Source: Prillingera fragicola (Eukaryota > Basidiomycota > Tremellomycetes > Trichosporonales > Trichosporonaceae). Taken from it: a stretch of 64,000 nucleotides of DNA. Position numbers and translations under genes: made by a program. The DNA lies in assembly GCA_002335605.1 (NCBI GenBank), contig BEDY01000003.1, positions 124,001-188,000 of the forward strand. Direction: 5' to 3'. The notes under the pieces were generated by a model. That model was not told the origin of the DNA and did no database searches. It saw nothing but the letters and a program-made list of their open reading frames with translations. Of this stretch, positions 54,378 through 64,000 are shown in pieces (the stretch's first letter is position 1; the number at the start of each line of letters is the position of its first letter).

Positions 54378-55788
54378 TTAAATCGATAGATTGAAATGAT
54401 AAAAAATGCAAGAGCGTCTCGACTCCATGAAAGAGTTCCGAGGCGAAGTGCTCATGACAGAAGGGGTACCGGGCTCTGCGGGGTTAGCAACAAGGAGTCT
54501 CGTATTACACTGTGTTCACTCACCGATGGGATGCTCAGCAGCATACTGACGATTGCCCGCTTCTGCCATCTTTAAAGCTCTCAGCCAAGACTTGGTAATG
54601 GAAGACTCGGAGGCCATTGACAGACGAATATCTGGAAGCGGAATCTCAGAAATGGCATGTGGGGTTCAATGTACATTGCCAACCAACGCAGCTGGGTAAC
54701 CAACAGGAGGAACTGGGGTAGATTCCGTGATCCGGACGTTAAGATCGGGCGGAGGGCAGTTGCTTTGGGATAGACGATGACCGGCATTGCTGGACCCAGA
54801 ACACCGTGAGCTTCCAGTTGCGGCAGTGACTGTGGCCGCCACTCCATCACTTTCAGCTTGGCGGCGGAGGGCAAAAAACAAAGCTTGACACTGATTATGT
54901 GCAGTCTCAGCATCGTTGAGGAGGTTCACGAGGATCTTGCTCTGCTTCTGAATGGTGACGGCAGTTGCACCCATCAGCCTGACGTGCTGGTGTACCTGAT
55001 CCCAATTATCGTTGTGCACGTCCACAATCTTGACGTATTTCTTCTGGAAGACACAGTGCTTGAGCCGACCCTCAGGGCCGACTATAGGCGTCATGCCAAC
55101 TCCATCAATTTCGTCGTCAATGGTCCGTCGACGTCGCCTGTTATCAGCATGGATAGGCTGCTTGACATGCTCCAGCTCTTGCATGGTGCGCAGTTCAACA
55201 TGCTTAACCTCATACTCGCATCGGATGGCCTGTATCTTCAGCGCAGCAGTGCGATTGTTCAAGTCCTTGGTCTTCTTGGCGATCTTCTTGTCCCACCTAG
55301 GGCGGACACTGTTCTGCCGCTTGATCAACCTCTTCAGCTCTTCCTCGGCCTGAGCTGGGGTGAGCTTTGCAGGGTCTGTGCAGGGATCCCAACGCTTGCC
55401 AGTGCAGAGATCCGAAATCCGAGATGAGATCTTGTCTCTAACGGTGGACAGCTTACCACAGCCAGGGTCGTGGAAGGAAGGAGGCGAGGGCAGGTCAGGA
55501 TAGTTGCTTCTGATGCATCCCTCAATACAGATAGGGGTGTATTGAGCAGCTGTTGACGAGGTTGAGGACAGCGACCTGCCGAGAGTCAGAGGCGGTGAGG
55601 CGGGTGTGGGAGCCAGCGAATCGTCGACGTGCGGCCTCGATGGACGAGTGGCGACTAGAGGCCGGCCGGACGAGCTCAAAGTGCTTCCTTTGATCGAGAA
55701 TAATCTTGTTGACCACGTCGGCCGTGAAGTCTAGCTCTCCGGCAGCAAAACTTCCGTCGCTGGCGTTGATTCCCTGTTGCTGCTTCAT
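54378..55788 (-). CDS. Coiled-coil protein gene with an unresolved or broken reading frame
   Basis: One long frame runs from about 55540 to a TGA at 54666-54668. It includes DKISSRISDLCTGKRW, LTPAQAEEELKRLIKRQNSV, DKKIAKKTKDLNNRTAALKI and VTIQKQSKILVNLLNDAE, and is helical and charged. After the TGA the same frame stays open (ISEIPLPDIRLSMASESSIT, LRALKMAEAGNRQYAAEHPI) to a good GTGAGT donor at 54523. A GCTAAC branch and CAG acceptor follow, then a last exon 54475-54378. Upstream, an ATG at 55788 opens MKQQQGINASDGSFAAGELD in a different frame (one base off), with no strong splice pair joining them. The gene is either a pseudogene with a frameshift and a nonsense change, or it uses weak introns. 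No family is recognised. Confidence 0.4.
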
Positions 55789-58700
55789 GAGGCTCTGGAT
55801 CTGGTCCGCAGTCTGGGAGATCGCGGAGGAAGGGACGTGACGGGACTAGCTTGTTGCCAGTAGCGGAAACGGGGTGCGATTGTGGACAGCGACACCAGCA
55901 TAGGCGCTGGAAACAGTAGGAGAGAGAGGATTATTCTCATGCTCCCCTCATTGTTGGTTGCGCTTTCAGTGTCGGTCTGGGCAAGAATATCCTTTGCTTC
56001 TTCCTGATGGGCAACTGACCTACATGTCGTCGCAAAAGCTGGATCAGTGTCACCCACGTACCAGGGAACGAACCGCGGGGCAAACCAAAGCCAGAAATCG
56101 CCTAGACGTCTCAGAGTGGAAGGCTGGCGTCCGCCGGACGCACGCCTGAAGTGACGAGACCCTCCCTTTGCTAAAGTCCCGGATATCTCCCCCGACTGTG
56201 ATGCCCCGACTGTGATGCAAGCAAACGGATACCCAGTCTATCCCGTGGCACGTGGAATGGTCTTGCAAACTCTGTGGGTACACACCTGGGACTCCCTCGG
56301 GGGCTCTGCGCATCGGCGCGCGTCCGTGAAGCTCAATACATCAGTCCTCATCCACCAAACGCTCTGGACAGCCACCAGCGTCCGCATCACCACATCACCC
56401 TCAACCCCTTCTCGCATCCGTAATCAAAGCCCAATGTTGCGCGCCCACGCACCCAGCATCTGTGCAGGCGAGTTGGCCGCGGCGAGCGGTCTCAGGCGCG
56501 GTATTCAGGTGAACGAGCTCATCCGGAGTTTTCGGACGTGGGTTCCAATTGCCCAATTGCTCGTCAGCAGAGGAGGCAGTTCGTTCTGCCAAGCCAGTCT
56601 TTTGTAGGGTTGCTGGAGCAAGAGGTGTAGAGAGAGCGAAGGTTGGATTATGGTAGGCAGCGATTGTTGACATTGGTCGGGGGAGCGGGAGCATTTCCTC
56701 CGGTTTGGCTGGTGGCAGTGGCAGCACTGAGCATGGTACGGAATAGCCTATGCAGCACATCTCAGAGCACAGCCAGGCTTCGTGTCGTGCAAACTCCTCA
56801 TTACATCGAGCGTCCTGTGCACTCGGGACGACGCGTTACGAGCAAACCTCACATAACGGCATCGCCTCCGATCGCTGATTGCTGAAAAGCCACCTGCCGT
56901 CATTTTTAGAGTGCAAACAGAGTACAAATGTTATCAGATAGGTATGCTTGTTTAATGAAAGCATGTCTGCGGCGTGCCCTAGAGTCGTTGGAATCATGAA
57001 TTGGAATCGCAGGATATGGGTCGCTCGTCCAGACTCGCTTGGGACAGTTGTGAACGCTTGTATGGGATGGAGAGTGCACGGCGTTTGAAAACATTTGTGG
57101 GTAGCGTGGTTTCGACGCGTGCTTGTTGCAAGTCTGGTGTGCACTTGTGGTAGGCCACCAAGCCTGTGCTCCTCAATGCGAGCTACCGACTGTCGAGGCC
57201 CTCACAGCAGGTGCCATGCATGCTTTGTGAATCGGGGTTCTCTGCCAGACCTCAATAGTATGGCCACTCTGTGATCTGTCAGCGCCTCATTCGCCACCCT
57301 CCATGGATCCATGGGGTCGCCCAAAGGCCTCCACACGTCGTACGGCCCCTTCCCCCTAACTCAGCTCCACCACCCCATTCCCATCCAGCCAAACAGCACC
57401 AAAGCGATGCACATCCCCCGCTCTCACAAGAATTGGACCCTCCCACGCGATCATTTCCGCGCTCAGGGCCAACTGAAAAAAACAGGGAGTATGTCACAAA
57501 CGCCACCAAAAGTCGACAACACCCTAGAACGCCACGGCACAACGTCTCCAAAGAGGCGAACAGATTCCCATCATGCTGGATCCTGCTGCACACTGGTGCT
57601 CGGAGCTCAACTCGGTTGCGTGTAGCCTGTTTGTCTGCAGGGCAGGACTACGAGTAAAACAGCTTCCTAGGGATCAGACAGGAGATTGTGGGATATCTAG
57701 CTGGCGGACGGCGGAGCTTGCGCTCAATGGCCCCGGGACGATGCCGGCGGAGAACGCGGTCTGTGACGCCGAGCCGACCGAGCGGCGTAGGTGTGTCTCG
57801 GGCGTCTCGGAACGTCGTGGCCCCGCGGACGACGAGAGAGCAAAAACAAGGACATTGCCATGTTCAGCTGTTGGACGACATGAATCCGAACTGACGGATC
57901 ACTGTGCCCGTAGGGAATGTAGCTCAACAGCCGCCGGTGCGGGACAGGTCCCTCTTCCTGTACATCGGAATTGTGCACATCCCATAACCGCGTGGGCATG
58001 CATGGTTGCGTACGTGCATCGCGGGCGGGCAGTAGGGTTGTTCCGAATTTGTGGTGCCGTTCATTGCCGCCAAGCATTGGTTTCCTTTTCCGAACGAGTG
58101 GTGCCGGGCTCCTACTGGATCGCGAGGAAGGGCTGTTGTGCATGTTGGGTATGTGGGATAGAGAGGTACAAGTGGTGACCAGTGGGCATGTCATGGCTAG
58201 GTCCGGGCTAGTCACCGTGACTTGCTTTTGCCTGGCGAGTGACAGCAAAGGTACGGGTCCAAGAGCTTGGGTTCAATCAGCGCCGCGTGCAACAACAGGT
58301 CTAGCACAACCTCGCCAAGTACGTACACGGCTGCGCACAAGACCGCCACACGCTGGCCACCGACTGCATGGTCTCTTGGCGGCACGGCATGCGGCACCAT
58401 GGAGCCACACGCGAATTAAACGAGTCCAGCACGACCTACGCTGATGTGGCGAGGTCATGCCGGCCTGGATATCTAACCAGGGCGTGAATCCGGATCTGAG
58501 AACAGGTGCCACTCCACCAGCAAGGGTACGGGAGGCGGAAGTGCCATGCTGCACCCATGTATCTCTCATCGGCGTTGACAAGTAGTGCAGGAACGGCGCG
58601 GAGGTGTGCGCTGTCTGAACAGATAGGGTTCAAAGCGAGAAAATGCGAACAAGCGCGTCTGGGAGTTGACAGTTCAGTGGTACTGCCGCGTGTTCAGCAG

Positions 58701-60072
58701 TGATATGCGAGTTTTTTCCGACACGCCGAGTAGAGATCTGCATGTGAGACAGCGTACGCCGTGTTCAGGTGTGTGAGCCGCGGCCGCGGTCCGCCAGTTG
58801 GGGTGGTGTCCCGCAGTGGTAGGTTTGAAGCGAGCCAAGGCAGATAATCCGGCATCTGCACCGGGCCGCTCTGCGCTACGGGACGTTCTGGTTAAACCTT
58901 GACCATCTAGATGCACGGGCGGATGGGACTGCAGTTGAGCTAGAACAACACGGAGTGGAGGGAACGGGCGAGGCGGAACAGGCAGTTGCTGTCCCTGTGC
59001 CGCATCGAACAAAGGCCAGTAACAAGCAGTGCGCGACAGATTAAAAGGCGAGGCAAGACTCTGAATCCGAATCCAGTGGAATTGGGTGTGGCTTACGCAC
59101 ATCAAACCCAATGAAATTCGGGACAGTGATCGAGCAGGGCATGTCTGGGTGGTGCAGGAAACAGGGACCGACCCCGCGGCACACACTCTCCATGCTCAAG
59201 TCGCCGTACAGCAGGTACGCAACCATGCCCATGGGTGCGGTGGGTGCACGAGCTGCTGGCGGCGCGTGTCGAGGGTCGTTGGGAGGTGTGCCTGTGGGTG
59301 CCTGTGTGTGGGTATGGGATTCTGCGACATTCAGCCCTGGTCATTGGCAGAAAATCCTGGCGTCATGTCGTCTGGTGGGTGTCTTTTGTGTTGGTCGTCG
59401 TGGCAGCGCAGTCGCTAGCGTTAGGGAGCACGACCTTCAGGTGTTTCTCACTGCATGGACTCAACCTTGACCAGAACACCCTCGGTTGATTGCCCGTTTC
59501 CCGCACGCTTGTCACCCAACAGCCCCTGCTAAGCCAACCGCTGTGGCGATGGGCCCGCCTTCTACACCGCATCGTAATGTATGCTTGATGAATCCCTCGA
59601 CATGCCAGAAGGAGCGAAGCAGCAGGGGTTGGGGCAGTAGTCGGTCGCCGCTGCACCCCCAGAACGGGCCAGCGAGCACGCACAGAGAGAGTATGTAAGC
59701 CACTGACACCACCCAACTCACAAAGTCCGGGTGGGTGACCCTGAGGCACGACGTCTCTTTTGGCCCAGGGCTCGTCGCCGTCGCGGGCAGAGCAGTCGCC
59801 GTGAACGCACTTCTCCATTGTTCTCCAACTAGCATCACCTGCTTTGGCTTCTGGCCTCCGTCGGTTACGCGAGCTGGAATTCCTGCTTATTTGGTCGTTA
59901 GGCTTTTCCTTCTGTTCATTCCTCTTTTGCGTTCCAGTACTCACCAAGTCGTAAGCCGACACTCTTTCCTGCCTCAATAACAGACTGTGACTGTCGACCT
60001 CCACCACCAGCCACCAGCGACCGACCTCCAACCCCTCCCTCCCCCCCATAGCACCGCACCACCTCACACACC
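55789..60072. other. Gene-poor spacer
   Basis: About 4.3 kb with many short open frames on both strands but no domain, tRNA or splice-consistent model I can defend. A frame at 55980-56057 on the minus strand could be an upstream exon of the coiled-coil gene. The last 130 bp are C-rich (CACCACCA, CCTCCCTCC) and look like the leader of the gene at 60073. Confidence 0.4.
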
Positions 60073-61542
60073 ATGCCGCGCATTCACTCGGTCAAGAGCC
60101 TCGCCAAGCTCTTCATGACCAAGTCGCCTCCCCGGTGCACGCTCAGTAAGTCCCAACCTTCTCCCGCAACGCAGCGGTCCTGACGCTCTCCAGCAAACCC
60201 CCCAAACGTAGCCTCGTGCAAATCCTGCGGCCACATGACGACAGTAGACGAAGCCCAGCACTGCCCGGCCTGCATCCCGGGCCAGCTCAACGCCCGGAGC
60301 ATGATCACTGCCGTGCTCGACCACGCTCTGCACCCGGAAGTGTTCCGCCTGATCCTCTCGCACGCCGACGCACGCACTCGCCGGGCTATCCGAGCTACGT
60401 GCCGCGACTATGCCGAGCGCGTGGCAGAGCTCGAGAGCAGGCATTTGCTATTGACACCGCTTGAGAGTCTCGAGTCGCCCTACTCCCCTGCTATGTCAAG
60501 TGGGAGCCACTCGACGGCGCCCTCGGCCTCGACGGCTTGCTCAACAGATACCACGGCCGTCGGCAGCTTGTGCGACTCGGGGCACTGCGGCTGGTCCTGG
60601 CGTCGCCCGGCACCAGCCCAGTGGGACAAGGACGATACCCTCGACCGCGCTCACGTTCCCCTCGGCCCCGGGTTCCAGTCGTTCCCGTCAACGCTCAACG
60701 CGACCCACGTTCTGGACATTGTCGGTCCCGCCCGCGACTTTGCTATTCCCGCCGAAGAGCTGCCAGGCGTGATTCTCAGGTTGTCGCCCACCGCCGATTC
60801 GGCAACGTACTGGATCCCCCCCGCGCTGCCCGCCCACGGCAGTGTGGTCGTGTTTGCTCCTCTCCCGCCCGACGACCCCGAGTCCCTCGGCGCCGCACTG
60901 GACGCCGAGCCACCGACGCTCATGATCTCGGCGGCAACAAAGCGCGTCGTGTACAATGAGCGCTATGTCGCGCTCGAGGCTGAGGAAGGGTACGATGGCG
61001 ACACTATCATCCGCGCATTGCCCCACCCCATTGGCGTGCTTGCGCTTGACGCCAAGAGCGGACCCAGGAGGCAGGCGAGTGGCGAGGAAGGCGTGTCGGG
61101 TGCGAGGACGCACAAGCCTCGTCGTGAGGTTGTGGTCATTCTGCCCGACTTTGACAGGAGGCCGCTCTGCGCGCCGCTGGATGTGCCGGGCAGTGGACCA
61201 CAACGTGATGCTGCGCAGCCACTTATTGCCCTTGTTGGCCTCATTGCATCCTCGCTCGCGTGCGACGACACTGCCGTCACCGTCGTCAACACTGCTGGTG
61301 TCGCGAGGCTGTGGATGGACACCCACCTCCCCGACTGCCGCAGTGTCGGCCGGGTGCAGCAGGGTATCCAGACGCTCGTCAAGGCCGCCCTGGGGCGGTG
61401 CGACTTGAGTGAATTGTATGAGAGTGAAACGTTTGGCGTCGACCCGACAGGTATCCTCATGGAGAGGCTTACCTTCATGAGCCGCAAGGAGTACCGCAGC
61501 GGCATGAGCAAGTTGCAGTGGGAGATTGAGACGAGGATGTAA
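60073..61542 (+). CDS. Unknown protein with a CxxC-CxxC zinc-ribbon-like motif
   Basis: Two exons (60073-60145, 60194-61542) give 473 residues. The N-terminus is basic (MPRIHSVKSLAKLFMTKSPP). SCKSCGHMTT and HCPACIPGQL provide two CxxC pairs 12 residues apart, a likely small zinc knuckle. HPEVFRLILSHADARTRRAI and RATCRDYAERV resemble an F-box-type helical pair, which is common in proteins of this kind. A Ser/Thr-rich linker follows, then a large domain with VLDIVGPARDFAIPAEELPG, HGSVVVFAPLPPDDPESLG, EVVVILPDFDRRPLCAPLD and ESETFGVDPTGILMERLTFM. I do not recognise that domain. The gene may belong to a lineage-specific expanded F-box-like family; its function is unknown. Confidence 0.75.
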
Positions 61543-64000
61543 TGGGGAGCGGTCTGTTTGCCCGCGGGCGGGCTGGTCATTGTTCGTTAGCATAGGTTTT
61601 CATCGCTTTGTACATTGCATTTCGTTCTGCATTTTTGTTTCACTGTGCCGCTGTGAGCATGACTTGGTTTGGGAACTCTGGCATCCAGCGAGGTTGAGCA
61701 CCTTGGTAGCTCCCAGCCCTGCCACTTCAAGCCCACCTCAGCCACAAAGATGGCGACATCGTTTCAATGACGAGCGAACCAAATACACGTACCCCTCTGC
61801 TCCTCTAGTCCAGGGCTAGCACTTTGTTACGCGCCTTGTTGCACGTATGTGATGTAACATCCGCCGTCACGTGCGATGGCAGCCTTGATCATAAATTGAC
61901 CGTGCCGAGGAACGAGATGAAGCGTTGTGAACGCCGTCGATAGCGTAGACAACCAATGGCCGATGCAGAATCGGGCTCATGGGAGTGGGATCCTGTTGGC
62001 TTGTCCGTGCCAGTGCTCGTCCCGTATCGTACTGCAAGAGCTGTCCTTGGCTGCAGCTCGTGCGAGGAGTTGGAAACATGGCACCCAGGGTGCATGAGGA
62101 CATGATCGATGCCAATGGGCCCAGACTAGGTTTGGACTTACGTGCGTGGACGGCAGGCACTGATCACTGACGCGCATACGCCGCTCGTTCTTGTGGGTCC
62201 TGCAGCCTTCCTGGCAGATGTAAGCGCGCAAAGGGTCGCTTATCTGGGATTCATGGTCCTGGCCCCGTTTATCGGGCTGGAATGTGTACGAAGTCCTGCG
62301 CTGTCTAGAATCCGTATTGTCTGTGGATGACGATTCGCGTGTCCATGCTGTAGCGTCTGGGTCACGCCACGGTTGATCGAGCCCATTGTCTACCCTACCG
62401 GGCACGTCTTGCGATGAAACTTGCAGCCACCTGAAGGGAAGTGTTGGAGGCGTGGACCTGGATCTCGATGTGGATGCTGTAGCAACGAGTGCATGCATCA
62501 AAATGGGAGAGAGTGCAAGTTGAGTAACAGTATAGAAGTCACCGAGAATGTGGGTGGTCCGGTGGCAAATAGTCACGTGATACATCTGATACCGGGGCTC
62601 CACATCTGAATTTGATCCCGTCCCAACAGGTCACTTGCCTGGTCGAGCACTCCACATCTCTTTCCATCTCTTCCTCATCCTCTTTCTCGCTCCCACTCAT
62701 CTTGCTCATTCCTGTGGGCTCATACACAACAGCCACATCAGCGCTTTCACCACACGTGCGCTGGACAATGACAGTCTCAGCCATAGCTTTTGGCCGCGTG
62801 GGAACGCCGATGGCAGCCGCCAATGTGGTCTTCCTCGGTACCACAACATCCTCGAGCGGTCCAAAGTAAGGTCGTCCGCTACCGAGTGTGATGGGCGCCA
62901 GTGGCGTAAGGCACTCTTTAAGGCTATGACTGCTGTCACGGAGACTTTCCTTTTGCCAATCACATTATCATCGCCATGCTGGTCGCTGCCAGAGGAGCAT
63001 TTTTGTTCCCTCGAACAGGACATGCTGCTCCAAGTACGTCGGTGACTCGGCGGTGTTCGTCACTACCCTGTTCATACCGAACTCTATCGCGCACATTGCC
63101 AATTTGCCAGTTCGCTACCCGCGGTATGGGGGTCACGCTTTCTCCATGACCGTCGATGCTCCACATCGCCGTTGTCGGCGTCCTCTCCGGTCGCGGACGG
63201 TGTGTGCTGTGTCTTTGAAGTGACGTGGCACACTTGGCACCGCCAACAGGGGCCAACTGAACACCTCGTTACCAATTGACATAGGTACCGGCTCCAGTAT
63301 TGCCAAGACGAGCTCCTCGCCATGGCCGCTCCCCACACCATCACTCCGTGCTCCCCCGGTGATCAACAACGCCGTCTTGCGATGATGCCCGCCACTTCGG
63401 CGATAGAGGCCCCCCTTCGCCACTACCGAGGATCACATCGAGTCTCTGAAAAGGTTGGCGATGACCAATTTAGGTAGCTGCTGCTCGCAGTATTGGCAAG
63501 ACGACTACCCGACCATTCGTCGGCGCTCGTCACCGACGCCATGTTGTTCACACAGTCGTCCCGCTCTCGGCATCTGGTTCAAGTGCGACGCCATCGTGCA
63601 TGTCTATGTTGACGACGGTAACGCTCATGGGACATTTGGTCTCTTGAACGAGCCGTTCTTCAACGTGGATGAGTGCGTGTGCTGCTCTGCATCATCGACC
63701 TCCAGCTTTCGGTGCTGTCAACTCAACACTGGCTGCCATCATCTCAGAGGACTTTGCACTGCGCAGCTGCACATACACGACTGGTGTAACCACATGAGTG
63801 GCGAAGGCGCTTTGTTGACGATCATGGAGCTTCTCGTCGCGATCTCAACTCAACTCAGCAATGTGACAATTGTGAAGACTGCCCAGGCCCAGGCACTCCC
63901 ATTACGAGAAACCCACAGCAACGCGATGGCAAATACAAGTCTGTGCATCGACCACTGCAAGATATATAAGGATGCTCAGCGCATCCCTTCCCTTTCGCAC
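61543..64000. other. Right end: no supported gene
   Basis: About 2.5 kb. Open frames overlap on both strands at about 62600-62870 and 63080-63420. None has a known domain, and both strands look equally plausible. A 17-nt sequence occurs twice with one mismatch (63295-63311 and 63488-63504). A gene may cross the window edge. Confidence 0.35.

Noticed and set aside
62539..62869. Overlapping open frames on both strands near the right end
   Set aside because: Neither has an ATG in a good context or a known domain, and both strands look equally coding, so no choice could be defended.

Overview
The window is nuclear DNA of a basidiomycete yeast, most likely a tremellomycete of the Trichosporon/Cryptococcus kind. 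The evidence is indirect. Coding DNA is GC-rich. Nearly every gene is broken by short introns (often 38-60 nt) with GTGAGT-type donors, CTAAC/CTGAC branch sites and CAG/TAG acceptors. Transcripts lie on both strands without operons, and the tRNA genes carry introns. I read 21 protein genes, three of them weak. Four tRNA genes, several repeats and some probable control elements complete the list. Exon boundaries were worked out by hand from splice signals and reading frame. Every multi-exon model except the one at 54.4-55.8 kb sums to a whole number of codons.

Layout. 0.4-3.3 kb: a CDKN3-like protein phosphatase with a very long disordered N-terminus (-). 5.8-6.7 kb: ribosomal protein RPS0 (+). 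8.0-9.1 kb: a glutathione S-transferase (+). 9.7 kb: tRNA-Glu, followed by about 8.6 kb with no recognisable gene but with short degenerate repeats. 18.5-26 kb: a one-span membrane protein (-) divergent from ATG12 (+), an SGNH-type membrane hydrolase (-) and a nine-exon Gln-rich protein with an 8-nt exon (-). 27-33 kb: an unrecognised small gene (-), a monocarboxylate-type transporter (+), a TMEM242-type membrane protein (-) and a nucleolar FKBP (-). 33-38 kb: ARPC4, RPN8 and a small N-terminally basic protein (all +). 39.4-41.2 kb: a tandem duplicate resembling DUF6540. 41.3-45.1 kb: an APH-fold kinase-like protein and CMR1 (both -). 45.8-48.5 kb: a short-chain dehydrogenase and a mitochondrial-carrier-like protein (both +). 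48.7-49.2 kb: tRNA-Leu and tRNA-Thr (-). 49.3-53.8 kb: a DUF4038/GH140-like glycoside hydrolase divergent from a sugar transporter. 54.0 kb: tRNA-Val (-). 54.4-55.8 kb: a coiled-coil gene that is broken or unusually spliced (-). 60.1-61.5 kb: a Cys-rich unknown (+). The rest is intergenic.

Most genes are unrelated housekeeping functions: translation, autophagy, actin nucleation, the proteasome, chromatin and mitochondria. The one functional pairing is the glycoside hydrolase and the hexose-type transporter. They share a 618-bp promoter with clustered CGGAC half-sites in both orientations, which suggests one regulator controls both release or processing of a plant-derived glycoside and uptake of the sugar. 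No prokaryotic-style defence system, CRISPR array or intact transposon is visible. The least explained parts are the 9.8-18.4 kb block, the gene at 54.4-55.8 kb and the last 2.4 kb.
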